Origin: Kaistia granuli DSM 23481
GTDB taxonomy: Bacteria > Pseudomonadota > Alphaproteobacteria > Rhizobiales > Kaistiaceae
Length of the DNA stretch: 64,000 nucleotides
Assembly (NCBI RefSeq): GCF_000380505.1
Contig: NZ_AQYH01000004.1
Span: forward strand, 309,406-373,405
Reading direction: 5' to 3'
Shown: one piece after another, positions 1-8,773 of the stretch
Layout: each line of letters opens with the position of its first letter
Numbering within the stretch: position 1 is the stretch's first letter
The notes under the pieces: model-generated
The model's input: the letters and a program-made list of their open reading frames with translations, nothing else
What the model was told of the DNA's origin: nothing
Databases searched by the model: none
Position numbers and translations under genes: made by a program

Positions 1-2597
1 TTGCCGTTGCTGCCCTCGGCGAGCCGGCGGCCCATCTCGAAGGCGGCGGCCGCGTCGCCCTTGGCGGCGGCGGTCTCGAGGTCCATGCCGGTCGTGGCGC
101 CGGTCGCCGGGGCGCTGAAGCCGGAGGCGGGCGGCCCTTCGGGCGCGATGGCGGCGAAGCGGCTGTCGGTCGCGGCCGGCGGAGCGAAGGCAAGGGCGCC
201 GGCGCCCTCGGCGTTCGGCGCCACCATGGCGTTCGGAGCTGGCTTCGCGGCGGGAGCGGCCGGTGCGGCGGCGGGCTTTGCCGGGATCGAGCCGGTGGCG
301 ACGGGATCGGTCGTGCCGTTGGTCGGGGCGCCCTTCGACGCCTGGCGTCCCGGCGGATCGGTCAGCTGCATCGCGCCGATGGCGAGCACGATGGCAGCGA
401 TCGCCAGCACGAGCGGCCGCTTGCGGGCGCGCAGTGCGTCGCCGATGCGGGTGAAGGTGCTCGGCTTGTCGCCATGCTTCTCGACCTCGGCCATCGCCTC
501 GGCCGTCTCCGACTGCGCGGCCTGGGCGGCGCGGCGGGCGGCAGCGATGAAATCGGCCTTGCGGTCGCCGGGTCTGGCGGCCGGCGCGGGCGCGGACACC
601 GCCGGCGCGATCTGCGGCGGCACGGGCCGACCGGAGCCGGGGGCGAGCGGACGATGTTCCTCCGGCAATCCCGTGCCGAGCGAGGAAGTCGTCTCCGCAG
701 GTGTCGGCGCGGCGGCGAAGGCGGGGGCGGCGTCGCCCCGTTCCTCGATTTCCAGCTGCGCGATGCGATGCACGACCTTGGCCAGCGTGTTGTGCACGGC
801 CTCGAGCGTATCGTGGGTCTGGCGGTCCGAGCGCTCGGCCGCCGTCTGCAGGGCGCGCATGTCGTCGCGCAGCGCCTGGATCAGATGGTCGTCCGGCCGG
901 CCGGGCAGATTGCCTGCGAATTCCTGGAAGGTCGCGCGGGCGGCGTCGCGAGCCGCCTCGATCGTGTCCTGGCGGCTGTCGCCGAGCAGCGACTGCAGCC
1001 GGTCCAGATTCTCCTCGACGCGGGCGAGCGCATGGGGATCGGCGCCGGCCGAGACCTGCTCCGCCAGGGCGCCGACCTGCGCCTCCAGCTGCGCCAGCGC
1101 CTGATGGTCGTCCGGGCGCGTCGTCTCGTCGAGCCGGCGGACCAGGGCCTGCATCTGCTGCTCGATCGCGTCGAGGCGGACGGGTTCGCGCGCCGCGAAG
1201 TCCTCGCGCAGCTGGCTGATCTCCAAGCGCAGCCCGTCGAAGGCGTCGGGGGCAGCGGGGGCGCGCAGCGTCGGCAATTCGGCCAGGGCGTCGAAACGGC
1301 CCGCCAGCGCGTCGATCCGGTCCTCCAGCCGCGACAATGCGGTTGAATCGATGCCGACCGGGCGCGGGTCGATGTCGTCGATGGTCGAGCGGATGCCGGC
1401 GATCTGCTTCTCGAGCCGGATCAGCGCCAGCGGATCGGCGCCGCGCGAGAAGCCGTCCATGTCGCGGCGGAGCGAATCGATCTCGCGCTCGATGCCGGAA
1501 AGGTCGATGGCGGGCGCCGGCCGGGCGGCGAGCGTGTCGATGGCGGCGTGCAGGCTGGCGATCTGGCGCTCGACGGCGGCGCTGACCGCGTCGGAGCGCG
1601 AGATCGACAGCGAGGCGACGGCGTTGCGGATGTCCTCGATCTCGGTTTCGACCTCGCGCGACGGCGCGCTCGCCTCGATCGAGGTGGCGAGCTGGGCGAT
1701 CTCGCGGGCGAGACGATCGAAGCGATCCGGCTCGGGCACCTGGCGGACGATGTCGTCCAGCCGCTCGATGATGTGGCCATAGCCGGATTCGATGCTGGCG
1801 AGCGTCGTCTCGCGTGCCGCGAGCTCGACCGACTGACGGATTTCCGCCAGCTCGCGGCGCAGCAGCTCGACGGCGTCCGGCTCGGGCGACCGCGTCTCGG
1901 CCAGCGCCTGGATGCGGGCCGCCAGTTCGTTCTTCAGCGATTGCCCGTTCTCGTCGGTCCGGCGCGCCTCGGCGTTGATGCGACGGCCGAGAATGGCGAT
2001 GTCGTCGCGCAGCGCCGCGATGGCGTCCTCGATGGCGACGGCGTCGAACTGGTTGGGCGCGCCGCTGGTCTCGCGGTCGATCGCCTGCTGGCGATGCGAG
2101 ATCTCGGCGATGGCGGCCTGCAGGCTGGCCAGCGTCTCGCCGCGGGCGTGCGACGGCGCGGCAGCCGGCGGCGCCCGGCGAACGGGCGCCGGCTGCGCAG
2201 CCTGGACGGGCGCCGGCTGAACCGGTGTGGACTTGGCGGCGGCGAGCTGGTTGGCGAGGGCGGCAAGGCGGGTCTCGATGCCACTCAGCCGTTCCGACTG
2301 GCGGTCGTCGAGCTGGCGTCCGAGCGCGTCGATGCGGCCCTCGAGGGCGGCTCGACTGGCATCCGGCTGTGGCGCGGCGGGTTTGGCGGGCTGTTCCACG
2401 CGCGGCGCGGGCTGGCGCCGCGAGGAGCCCTCGATGGTATCGATCTGTCGCGTGAGATTGTCGACGAGGGCGGACAGCGCGGCCAGGCGTTCGGCGCCGT
2501 CGGGTTCGGTCCGCCGCGCTAAAGCAGCCGGCGAACGCAGCGGAAGGTCCGAACCCGACTGGCCCGCTCCGTAACCCGACCTGCTGCCCGACTTCAT
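1..2597 (-). CDS. PodJ-like polarity protein with coiled coils and Sel1 start (3' end cut by window edge)
   Basis: The frame is open from an ATG at 2597 to the window edge, giving about 865 residues without a stop, so the C-terminus lies outside. From about residue 30 to 640 it is rich in charged heptad-like segments typical of long coiled coils. One hydrophobic segment (LVLAIAAIVLAIGAMQL) lies near residues 728-745, followed by an Ala/Pro-rich linker. The last visible residues (DLETAAAKGDAAAAFEMGRR) look like the start of Sel1/TPR-like repeats. This order (coiled coil, single membrane span, Sel1 repeats, presumably a peptidoglycan-binding end) is that of PodJ-type polar organelle or localisation factors in alphaproteobacteria. 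The role at a cell pole is inferred from the family. The codon pattern confirms the minus strand; long plus-strand frames here are antisense. Confidence 0.8.
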   Translation of the reverse strand, partial: MKSGSRSGYGAGQSGSDLPLRSPAALARRTEPDGAERLAALSALVDNLTRQIDTIEGSSRRQPAPRVEQPAKPAAPQPDASRAALEGRIDALGRQLDDRQSERLSGIETRLAALANQLAAAKSTPVQPAPVQAAQPAPVRRAPPAAAPSHARGETLASLQAAIAEISHRQQAIDRETSGAPNQFDAVAIEDAIAALRDDIAILGRRINAEARRTDENGQSLKNELAARIQALAETRSPEPDAVELLRRELAEIRQSVELAARETTLASIESGYGHIIERLDDIVRQVPEPDRFDRLAREIAQLATSIEASAPSREVETEIEDIRNAVASLSISRSDAVSAAVERQIASLHAAIDTLAARPAPAIDLSGIEREIDSLRRDMDGFSRGADPLALIRLEKQIAGIRSTIDDIDPRPVGIDSTALSRLEDRIDALAGRFDALAELPTLRAPAAPDAFDGLRLEISQLREDFAAREPVRLDAIEQQMQALVRRLDETTRPDDHQALAQLEAQVGALAEQVSAGADPHALARVEENLDRLQSLLGDSRQDTIEAARDAARATFQEFAGNLPGRPDDHLIQALRDDMRALQTAAERSDRQTHDTLEAVHNTLAKVVHRIAQLEIEERGDAAPAFAAAPTPAETTSSLGTGLPEEHRPLAPGSGRPVPPQIAPAVSAPAPAARPGDRKADFIAAARRAAQAAQSETAEAMAEVEKHGDKPSTFTRIGDALRARKRPLVLAIAAIVLAIGAMQLTDPPGRQASKGAPTNGTTDPVATGSIPAKPAAAPAAPAAKPAPNAMVAPNAEGAGALAFAPPAATDSRFAAIAPEGPPASGFSAPATGATTGMDLETAAAKGDAAAAFEMGRRLAEGSNG

Positions 2598-3002
2598 GAC
2601 CTGCAACCCCTGGATGCCCCGACCATCGGCATCGTCCCCATCTGTCATTGTCTCGCTGCCCGCACCGGACCGAATTTCGTCCCCGCGGCGCGGCCCGATT
2701 CACGATTCCGGCCTGCGGGGAGCTTCGCGCCGACATGGTAAACAGGCGGTTAACCGATCCGCCTCTCTTACACGCTTCGGTAACGAGGCTTAATGATTTC
2801 TGACGGAGAGCCTACGCTTATCGTGCCTCCAACGCGGTTCACCCGGCCCATTTAACAGTTATCGGAGAAGGAAATTTCCGTTACGTGACGCTAAAGCGCT
2901 TTACCTGACGCAGCGACACCTGCATGAAAAGGGCATGCATTTCGGCGGCCGCAACGTCGGTTCGTCCGTTTCGGTACAACCAAGAATAAGGATGTGTCCC
3001 TC
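2598..3002. promoter_or_regulatory. Divergent intergenic region with dyads upstream of the merR gene
   Basis: This 405-base gap separates the divergent podJ-like and merR genes. It contains the palindrome GGAAATTTCC at 2870-2879. It also contains a perfect 10-bp palindrome AAAGCGCTTT at 2893-2902, flanked by near-identical direct repeats TTACGTGACGC (2881-2891) and TTACCTGACGC (2901-2911), 20 bp apart. MerR-family regulators bind dyads in their promoters, so this could be an autoregulatory site, which is an inference. Confidence 0.4.
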
Positions 3003-3461
3003 ATGAGCATGGCCCAACTTGCGGGGATTTCCCGTGAAGATCTCGACGGTGCCGGTACCCCCGACGGCAACAAGCAGACCACTTTCACGATCGGCGACCT
3101 GTCGCGCGAGTTCGACGTCACGCTTCGGACGCTGCGCTTCTACGAGGACAAGGCGCTGCTCAACCCGCGCCGCGAGGGCCTGAACCGCATCTATTCCCGT
3201 CGCGATCGCTCGCGGCTCAAGCTGGTGCTGATGGGCAAGAAGGTCGGCTTCTCGCTGACCGAGATCAAGGAGATGCTCGATCTCTACGATCTGAAGGACG
3301 GCCAGGTGCTGCAGATGCGGCTTGCCCTGCGCAAGTTCAACGAGCAGATCGAAGTGCTGGAGCGCCAGAAGGTCGACATCGAGCAGGCGCTCGACGAACT
3401 TCGCCGCACCGTCGACGTCGTCGCCGGCCTGCTGCGCCAGAAGGAAGCCGGCGCCGCCTGA
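3003..3461 (+). CDS. MerR-family transcriptional regulator
   Basis: A 152-residue DNA-binding regulator. The N-terminal winged helix-turn-helix is clear (FTIGDLSREFDVTLRTLRFY, about residues 27-46), followed by the wing (RIYSRRDRSRLK) and a long C-terminal dimerisation helix (about 105-140). There are no Cys residues for metal sensing, so a metal-responsive role is unlikely. The ATG at 3003 is preferred over the GTG at 2994 because AAGGA at 2988-2992 lies 10 bases upstream of it. The gene is followed by a strong 13-bp stem terminator. Relatives in Hyphomicrobiales often control acyl-CoA or branched-chain degradation genes, but no such gene is next to it here, so the target is unknown. Confidence 0.88.
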   Translation: MSMAQLAGISREDLDGAGTPDGNKQTTFTIGDLSREFDVTLRTLRFYEDKALLNPRREGLNRIYSRRDRSRLKLVLMGKKVGFSLTEIKEMLDLYDLKDGQVLQMRLALRKFNEQIEVLERQKVDIEQALDELRRTVDVVAGLLRQKEAGAA

Positions 3462-3520
3462 GCGACGCCCGTCTCGCGAGATTGACTGGCCGCGCCGGGC
3501 TTGCCCCGGGCGCGGCTGCT

Positions 3521-3561
3521 AAGGTCGGCACCCTATTCTCCTCCCTGGGGTGCCGACCTTT
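3521..3561 (+). terminator. Terminator hairpin downstream of merR gene
   Basis: A perfect 13-bp inverted repeat (AAGGTCGGCACCC at 3521-3533 and GGGTGCCGACCTT at 3548-3560) has a 14-base loop and ends in a short T run. It sits about 60 bases after the merR stop codon. Confidence 0.7.
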
Positions 3562-3641
3562 CCCGACCCGACCCGTCGCCGGGTTCGCTCCGAAGTCGCC
3601 CCATGCTATGGTCGCCGGGGGCCAGAAAAGGGAGCAAGCCG

Positions 3642-4196
3642 ATGCTGCTGACGTTCACCCGAGGGCCGATCGGTCCGACGCCGATGCGCCGCCTTCCCGG
3701 GCGAGCCGCCCTCGCGACGGCGCTGCTTTTCGCCGCCGCTCCATTCGGCGCTCAAGCCGAAACCGTCGACCAGCCTCCCGCCGCCGCATCGCCATCCCCG
3801 GCCGCCGAAGCCGCCCCCCGCGCCGGCCGCTACACCATGGTCCCGGCCGAAGGCGGGTTCGTCCGCCTCGATACCGAGACCGGCGACGTCTCGCATTGCC
3901 AGCGCGGTGCCGCGACCGAAGGCGGAGTCTGGCGCTGTGCTGCCATCCCCGAAAACGTGCTGGCCAAGCCGGCGCCGGCCGCCGCGCCGCCCGGCGGGGA
4001 TGTCGCCGAGCTCCGGCGGCAGGTCGAAACCCTTCGCGCCCGCATCGACGAGATCGAGCGCCGGACCGAGCCCAAGGCGCAGCTTTCCGGCGATCCGGAG
4101 CTCGACCGCGCCATGAACTTCAGCGAGGAGCTGATGCGCCGCTTCTTCGGCATGGTGCGCGAACTGAAGCAGGACGCCGATCAGGGCCGGATCTGA
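3642..4196 (+). CDS. Secreted protein of unknown function with C-terminal coiled coil
   Basis: A 184-residue protein. The ATG at 3642 is chosen because GGGAG lies at 3630-3634; an internal ATG at 3684 would begin directly at the signal sequence (MRRLPGRAALATALLFAAAP). A Pro/Ala-rich linker follows, then a compact segment with two Cys (VSHCQRGAATEGGVWRCAAIP, about residues 82-102) and a helical, probably coiled-coil segment (VAELRRQVETLRARIDEIE). Proteins of this shape are common in Hyphomicrobiales but have no assigned role. A periplasmic location is inferred from the signal peptide. Confidence 0.7.
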   Translation: MLLTFTRGPIGPTPMRRLPGRAALATALLFAAAPFGAQAETVDQPPAAASPSPAAEAAPRAGRYTMVPAEGGFVRLDTETGDVSHCQRGAATEGGVWRCAAIPENVLAKPAPAAAPPGGDVAELRRQVETLRARIDEIERRTEPKAQLSGDPELDRAMNFSEELMRRFFGMVRELKQDADQGRI

Positions 4197-4203
4197 AGCG
4201 CCT

Positions 4204-5184
4204 TCAGGTGGCGCGGGCCTTGAAACGCTCCGTTGCCGCGATCAGCTCGTGGATGTTGCCGGGCTCCGACATGGCATGCCCGGCGTCCGCGACGATTCGC
4301 AAATCGGCTTCCGGCCAGACCTTCGACAGATCCCAGGCGATCGCGGCCGGCGTGCAAAGGTCGTAGCGGCCATGCACGATAACGCCCGGAATGGCGGCGA
4401 TGCGGCCGGCATTGGCGAGGATGAAGTCGTCGCGATCGAAAAAGCCCCGGTTGATGAAGTAGTGGGCTTCGATGCGGGCGAAGGCGAGCGCGTAATAGGG
4501 CGAGCCGAAGGCCGAAACCCGCAGCGGATCGGGCATCAGCGACAGCGCATTCCCCTCCCACATGCTCCAGGCGCGCGCCGCCTGGATGCGGACGGCCTCG
4601 TCCTCCGAGGTCAGGCGCTTGTAATAGGCGCCGATCATGTCCTGCCGCTCCTCGGGCGGGATCGGCGCCTGATAGGCTTCAAACGCCTCCGGCAGCAGCC
4701 ACGAGGCGCCCTCCTGGTAGAACCACAGCAATTCGCGCAGGCGCAGCGTGAAGATGCCGCGCAACACCAGTTCGCTCACCCGCTCCGGATGTGTCTCGGC
4801 ATAGGCGAGCGCCAGGCATGAGCCCCACGAGCCGCCGAACAGCTGCCATCGCCCGATGCCCAGATGGGCGCGGATAGTCTCCATGTCGCCGACGAGATCC
4901 CAGGTCGTGTTCTCGCGCAGCTCGGCATGCGGGGTCGAGCGGCCGCAGCCGCGCTGGTCGAACAGGATGATCCGGTAGGCGTCGGGGTCGTGATAGCGGC
5001 GCATGTTGGGGCCGCAGCCGGCGCCGGGCCCGCCATGCACCATCAGCACCGGCTTGCCGTTCGGATTGCCACATTCCTCGACATGGATCTCGTGCAGGGC
5101 AGACACCTTGAGCCGGTGCACGGCGTAGGGCTCGATCGCGGGAAAGAGCTGCAGGCGGTTCTGGGCGAAGGAATCGGGCGGCAC
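4204..5184 (-). CDS. pip: Proline iminopeptidase
   Basis: A 326-residue alpha/beta hydrolase that removes N-terminal proline from peptides, expected in the cytoplasm. Family S33 hallmarks are visible: the oxyanion motif HGGPGAGCG (about residues 50-58), DQRGCGRS (about 76-83), the nucleophile elbow GGSWGS (about 117-122), and a late Asp/His pair (HGRYDLCTP and DAGHAMSEPGN). The length and the capping-domain region (LLWFYQEGASWLLPEAF) match the standard proline iminopeptidase rather than a generic hydrolase. It runs toward the secreted-protein gene (7-base gap, convergent) and lies 14 bases downstream of the transporter gene on the same strand, so the two may share a transcript. Confidence 0.93.
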   Translation of the reverse strand: MPPDSFAQNRLQLFPAIEPYAVHRLKVSALHEIHVEECGNPNGKPVLMVHGGPGAGCGPNMRRYHDPDAYRIILFDQRGCGRSTPHAELRENTTWDLVGDMETIRAHLGIGRWQLFGGSWGSCLALAYAETHPERVSELVLRGIFTLRLRELLWFYQEGASWLLPEAFEAYQAPIPPEERQDMIGAYYKRLTSEDEAVRIQAARAWSMWEGNALSLMPDPLRVSAFGSPYYALAFARIEAHYFINRGFFDRDDFILANAGRIAAIPGVIVHGRYDLCTPAAIAWDLSKVWPEADLRIVADAGHAMSEPGNIHELIAATERFKARAT

Positions 5185-5198
5185 GGCGTGGCTCCGGG

Positions 5199-7043
5199 TC
5201 AGGCGTCGGTCGGGTCGTCGGCGTCGGGTTTGCGCTCATTTTGGGGCGCGAGCTTGGCGGTGAAGACCGGCAGCGCATCGAACAGCGTAACCGGCGTCGT
5301 GCTCGACGGCGCCGCGGCGGGCGCTGCCGGAGCGGGCGCGGGCTCGGGTTCGGCCGGGACGGCTACTGGAGCAGCGGTGCCGACGACGGCGGCCGGGGCC
5401 GGCTTGGGCGCCGTGAGCGTGAGGAATGTCGATGTCAAAGCCCGCTTCAGCCGGCGGGCGGTGTAGCGCAGGCGGAGCCAGACTAGCGGCCAGTGGATGC
5501 CGGGCAGCAGCGAGAGCGCGAGAAGCGTGGCCAGGCCGCAGACAATGCCGATCAGACCTGACAGCCCGACGGGCAGTCCGAACCACCCGGTCGGTCCCAG
5601 CACGGTCGGCGTCACCGTGCCCATGCCGAGAAAACGGCCGGCGAAATCCGGCGCGAAGCGCGCGAGCAGCACATTGGCGACCGTTAGCCACAAGCCGACC
5701 GCGATGGCGGCGACGGCCGCGACCGGCGTTGCGCGGCGCATGCGCCAGCCGACCAGCAGCAGCGGCGCGAGGCTCGCCGCCGAGACCGACAGGGCGACCC
5801 CCGCCAGCATGGCGATGCTGCCGATGGCCATCCGGTTCATGCCGAGAATGGCGAAGGCGACCAGCAGAATCCCGAGGCGGGCGATGAAGATGCGGCGGCC
5901 GGCCGGCGCGCCACGTTCCACAAAGGCGCCGTAGAGATCGTGGCCGAGGGTGGTGGCGACGGTGGCGAGGCCCATGGCGATGGCGATCAGCGACGCCGCC
6001 AGCAGGCCGCCGATTAACAGCACCGCCGGCATGGCGGAAAGCCCGACCCGGTCGGGGAAGCTCACGACGAGGCCGAGCGGGTCGGTCGTCGCCTCGATTC
6101 CCGCCAGCCGGCCATAGACGGCATAGCTGGGCGCTGCCAGCAGGATCACGGCTGTAACAGCGATGCCGAGCAGCAGATGGCGCCGGGCCGGCGGCCGCTT
6201 GGCGGTCGACCAGGCCGGAAAGATCAGCGTCGGCATCGCCGCGACGCCGGCGACCAGCGAGATGGCGAAGGCGGTGATCACCAGATCCGGGATGCGCGTC
6301 GCGCTGGTCAGCGTCTCCGGCTCGACAAGTCCGATCCAGGGCATCGGCAGCCAGGTCTCGCCGAGCGAGACCGCCGCGACCGGCACCAGGTAGGAGAGGG
6401 CGACGATCGGCCCGAGCACGGCGGCGACGGCGATGGCAGCGCGCAGGCCGCCGACGATGCAGCCGAGCGCGGCGAGGCCGAGGATGATGTCCTCGGCGAG
6501 TTGCGGCGGCAGGCCGAGCATGCGCGCCGCAACCGTGCCGGCGAGGGCCGCCTCGGCCGCGAGCAGCGGCAGCAAGGTCAGCATGACGGCGATGGCGGCG
6601 AGCGCCCGCGCCGGCGCGCCGAACCGCGTGCCGAGCGCCTCGGCCAGGGTCGTCGCATGAACGGCGCGCGCCGAGGGGGCGACGACCAGCGTGGCGAGCG
6701 CCAGCCCGGTGACGAAGGCTGCGATCAGGATCAGCCCGCGGCCGCCGCCGAGCGCGGTTCCGACCGGACCGGCGATGAGGACGATGGCCGAGAGCGCGGA
6801 GCCGGCGACCGCCCAGCCGACGGCGGTCGACGCCAGGTTGCCGCCCCGCATCAGATCGCCGAAATCGAGCGAGCGCAGGCGGATGGCGACCACTGCTGCG
6901 ATCGCCAGCGGAACGATGGGGAAAAGGGCTGGCAGCACCGGCCAGGCGCCGAACTGGTCGAGCGCCTCGACGAGGGCGAGGCTCGCCAGAACGATGACGA
7001 AGGCGGTCACCGCCATGGTGCCGAGACGCAGCTCTCCGACCAA
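5199..7043 (-). CDS. Sodium:solute symporter (SSF)-like membrane transporter
   Basis: A 614-residue protein with about 13 predicted hydrophobic segments between residues 8 and 510, followed by a cytosolic tail of about 100 residues rich in Ala and Pro (PAEPEPAPAPAAPAAAP). The topology and the segments around GWAVAGSALSAIVLIAG and TLGHDLYGAFVER resemble the solute:sodium symporter family, in particular the acetate/monocarboxylate branch often found as a degenerate cation symporter. The substrate cannot be read from the sequence. The gene lies just upstream of pip and downstream of the amidohydrolase gene on the same strand. Confidence 0.65.
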   Translation of the reverse strand: MVGELRLGTMAVTAFVIVLASLALVEALDQFGAWPVLPALFPIVPLAIAAVVAIRLRSLDFGDLMRGGNLASTAVGWAVAGSALSAIVLIAGPVGTALGGGRGLILIAAFVTGLALATLVVAPSARAVHATTLAEALGTRFGAPARALAAIAVMLTLLPLLAAEAALAGTVAARMLGLPPQLAEDIILGLAALGCIVGGLRAAIAVAAVLGPIVALSYLVPVAAVSLGETWLPMPWIGLVEPETLTSATRIPDLVITAFAISLVAGVAAMPTLIFPAWSTAKRPPARRHLLLGIAVTAVILLAAPSYAVYGRLAGIEATTDPLGLVVSFPDRVGLSAMPAVLLIGGLLAASLIAIAMGLATVATTLGHDLYGAFVERGAPAGRRIFIARLGILLVAFAILGMNRMAIGSIAMLAGVALSVSAASLAPLLLVGWRMRRATPVAAVAAIAVGLWLTVANVLLARFAPDFAGRFLGMGTVTPTVLGPTGWFGLPVGLSGLIGIVCGLATLLALSLLPGIHWPLVWLRLRYTARRLKRALTSTFLTLTAPKPAPAAVVGTAAPVAVPAEPEPAPAPAAPAAAPSSTTPVTLFDALPVFTAKLAPQNERKPDADDPTDA

Positions 7044-7098
7044 TTCAGCCTCTTTCGGTCCCTGTGGAGGCCGATCGGACAGGAGCTGGTTCGCCTTG

Positions 7099-8400
7099 TC
7101 AACGATGGTTTCCAGCGGCCTCCCAGCCGGTGAGGATTTCCTCCCGTCGGCCGGCGGACCGGTCGCGCGGGTGCATCCGCGGCCGGATCAGGCGGCTCGC
7201 CGCCCGCTCGAAGGTCTTCACGCCGCGCTTGAAGCCCATCAGAGGCTGGGCGATCTCGGCGACGGCATGGGCGGCGTCCGTCGCGTCCATGATCACCAGG
7301 TCGGCGGGGTTGCCGACCGCGATGCCGTAATCGGTGCAGCGCATCAGCCGCGCCGGCGCCGTCGTCACCATGTCGAGGCAACAGAGCATTTCCGCCCGAC
7401 GGCCGAGCTGCGCGACATTGGCGTAGAGATTGGCGATGCGGTTGAGCGAACCGTCGCCGAACGGCGTGAACGGGTTCATCACATTGTTGGTCGCCAGCGA
7501 GCACGTAACGCCAAGCTCTGCGAGGCGATGAGCCGGCGCGACGCCGCGCGGCACGCTGTGATCGTGCTTTCGCCCCATCAGGAACAGATCCGTCGCCGGC
7601 AGCACGGTGACGGCGATGCCGGCAGCGGCCAGCCTTCCGCCGATGGCGGCCAGCGTCGCCGGCGGGATGGCGGATAGCTTGGTCACATGCCCGACCGCGA
7701 CGCGGCCGCCCCAGTCGGCCTGCTCGGTCGCGGCGATGACGGCGTCGAGATGCATCCAGCCGGGGTCGAGATCGAAGTCGAGATGGAAGTCGACATCGAG
7801 ATCGAACTGGCGGGCGATGGCGAAGATGCGGTCGATATGGCCCTGCGGATCGGTATCGGTATAGGGGCAGCCGCCGATCAGGTCGGCGCCGGCCCGGCAG
7901 GCCGCGACGAGCAGCGCCTCCGCGCCCGGATCGTTGAGCAGGCCTTCCTGCGGAAATACGCAGAGCTTGAGATCGACCGCCCAGGCGTAGTCGCGCTTCA
8001 GGCGCTGGAGGGCCGCGAAGGAGCGGAGGCCGATGCGCGGATCGATCTCGACATGCGTGCGGATGCGCATGGTTCCCTGCAGGATCGCCTTGACCAGGGT
8101 CTTCTCGGCACGCGCATAGACGTCGTCCTCGGTGAAGTCCCGCTTCAGGCGGGAAACCTCGGCGATCGCCTCGCCGAGCGCGCCCTCGGCCGAGCAGCGA
8201 TCGAGAATGCAGGACTTGTCGAGATGCAGGTGGCTGTCGACGAAGCCCGGCAGGACCAGTCGCCCCGCCGCCGTTTCCTGCCGTCGGGCGCCGCCGAGAT
8301 CCGCGCCGATCGCCGCGATGACGCCGTCGACGATACCGATGTCGCAGGGGCCGTCCCGGCGTTCGGGAAGCGTCGCGTCGCGCAGCACCAGATCGAACAT
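7099..8400 (-). CDS. Amidohydrolase, cytosine deaminase-like
   Basis: A 433-residue metal-dependent hydrolase. The amidohydrolase metal site is visible: GFVDSHLHLDKS near residues 52-63, RTHVEIDP near 118-125, DFHLDFDLDPGWMHLDAV near 200-217 and GHVTKLSAIP near 237-246. A late Asn-rich segment (SLATNNVMNPFTPFGDGS) stands where cytosine deaminases carry the catalytic Asp region. The N-terminal beta-strand composite (FDLVLRDATLPERR) is typical. It probably deaminates or hydrolyses a pyrimidine, triazine or related ring. The His-Leu-Asp-Phe motif differs from the His-Val-Asp-Glu of E. coli CodA, so cytosine itself may not be the substrate. Confidence 0.8.
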   Translation of the reverse strand: MFDLVLRDATLPERRDGPCDIGIVDGVIAAIGADLGGARRQETAAGRLVLPGFVDSHLHLDKSCILDRCSAEGALGEAIAEVSRLKRDFTEDDVYARAEKTLVKAILQGTMRIRTHVEIDPRIGLRSFAALQRLKRDYAWAVDLKLCVFPQEGLLNDPGAEALLVAACRAGADLIGGCPYTDTDPQGHIDRIFAIARQFDLDVDFHLDFDLDPGWMHLDAVIAATEQADWGGRVAVGHVTKLSAIPPATLAAIGGRLAAAGIAVTVLPATDLFLMGRKHDHSVPRGVAPAHRLAELGVTCSLATNNVMNPFTPFGDGSLNRIANLYANVAQLGRRAEMLCCLDMVTTAPARLMRCTDYGIAVGNPADLVIMDATDAAHAVAEIAQPLMGFKRGVKTFERAASRLIRPRMHPRDRSAGRREEILTGWEAAGNHR

Positions 8401-8773
8401 GGCCGGGCTCCTGTCGGTCCTGCCTGCGGCGCATCCGGCCCGCGGGCGTCACCCAGCCGATCAGCAAGAGCTATGCCATGGGCGGAGGGAACAGGGCCGG
8501 CGCTGCCAGCAGCGGGGAAGGGCGATCGGCTCCATCGCGGGCATGACCGGCCGCTGCCGCAACTTTCATCGCCGGTGCCCGCTCCTGCGCCATTCCGAAA
8601 GACTTTCTGGAGAGGATGTCGGGAATTCTTCCCCTTCCGCCATCGGATGACGTAGAGGTTAGCTGTGAATAGAATGATACGGTAAGGATAGAGGCGGGAT
8701 TCCTTGCTCATGCCTCCCGTTTGGGAAGAGGGCATAAGAACTACAAGCTTGTGGATTTTGGGAGGGGAACAAT
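8401..8773. other. Divergent intergenic region between amidohydrolase and arcD
   Basis: A 373-base noncoding gap. The only clear signal is the strong ribosome binding site GGGAGGGG at about 8759-8766, just before arcD. I looked for an FNR/ANR box (TTGAT-N4-ATCAA), expected if arcDA is induced by low oxygen, and saw none. Confidence 0.5.

Noticed and set aside
1..2522. Several long plus-strand frames
   Set aside because: They are antisense to the PodJ-like gene, whose minus-strand frame is open throughout and gives sensible coiled-coil, membrane and Sel1 sequence. The plus-strand products are low-complexity and resemble nothing.
8401..8773. FNR/ANR control of arcDA
   Set aside because: No TTGAT-N4-ATCAA or close variant was found in the region.
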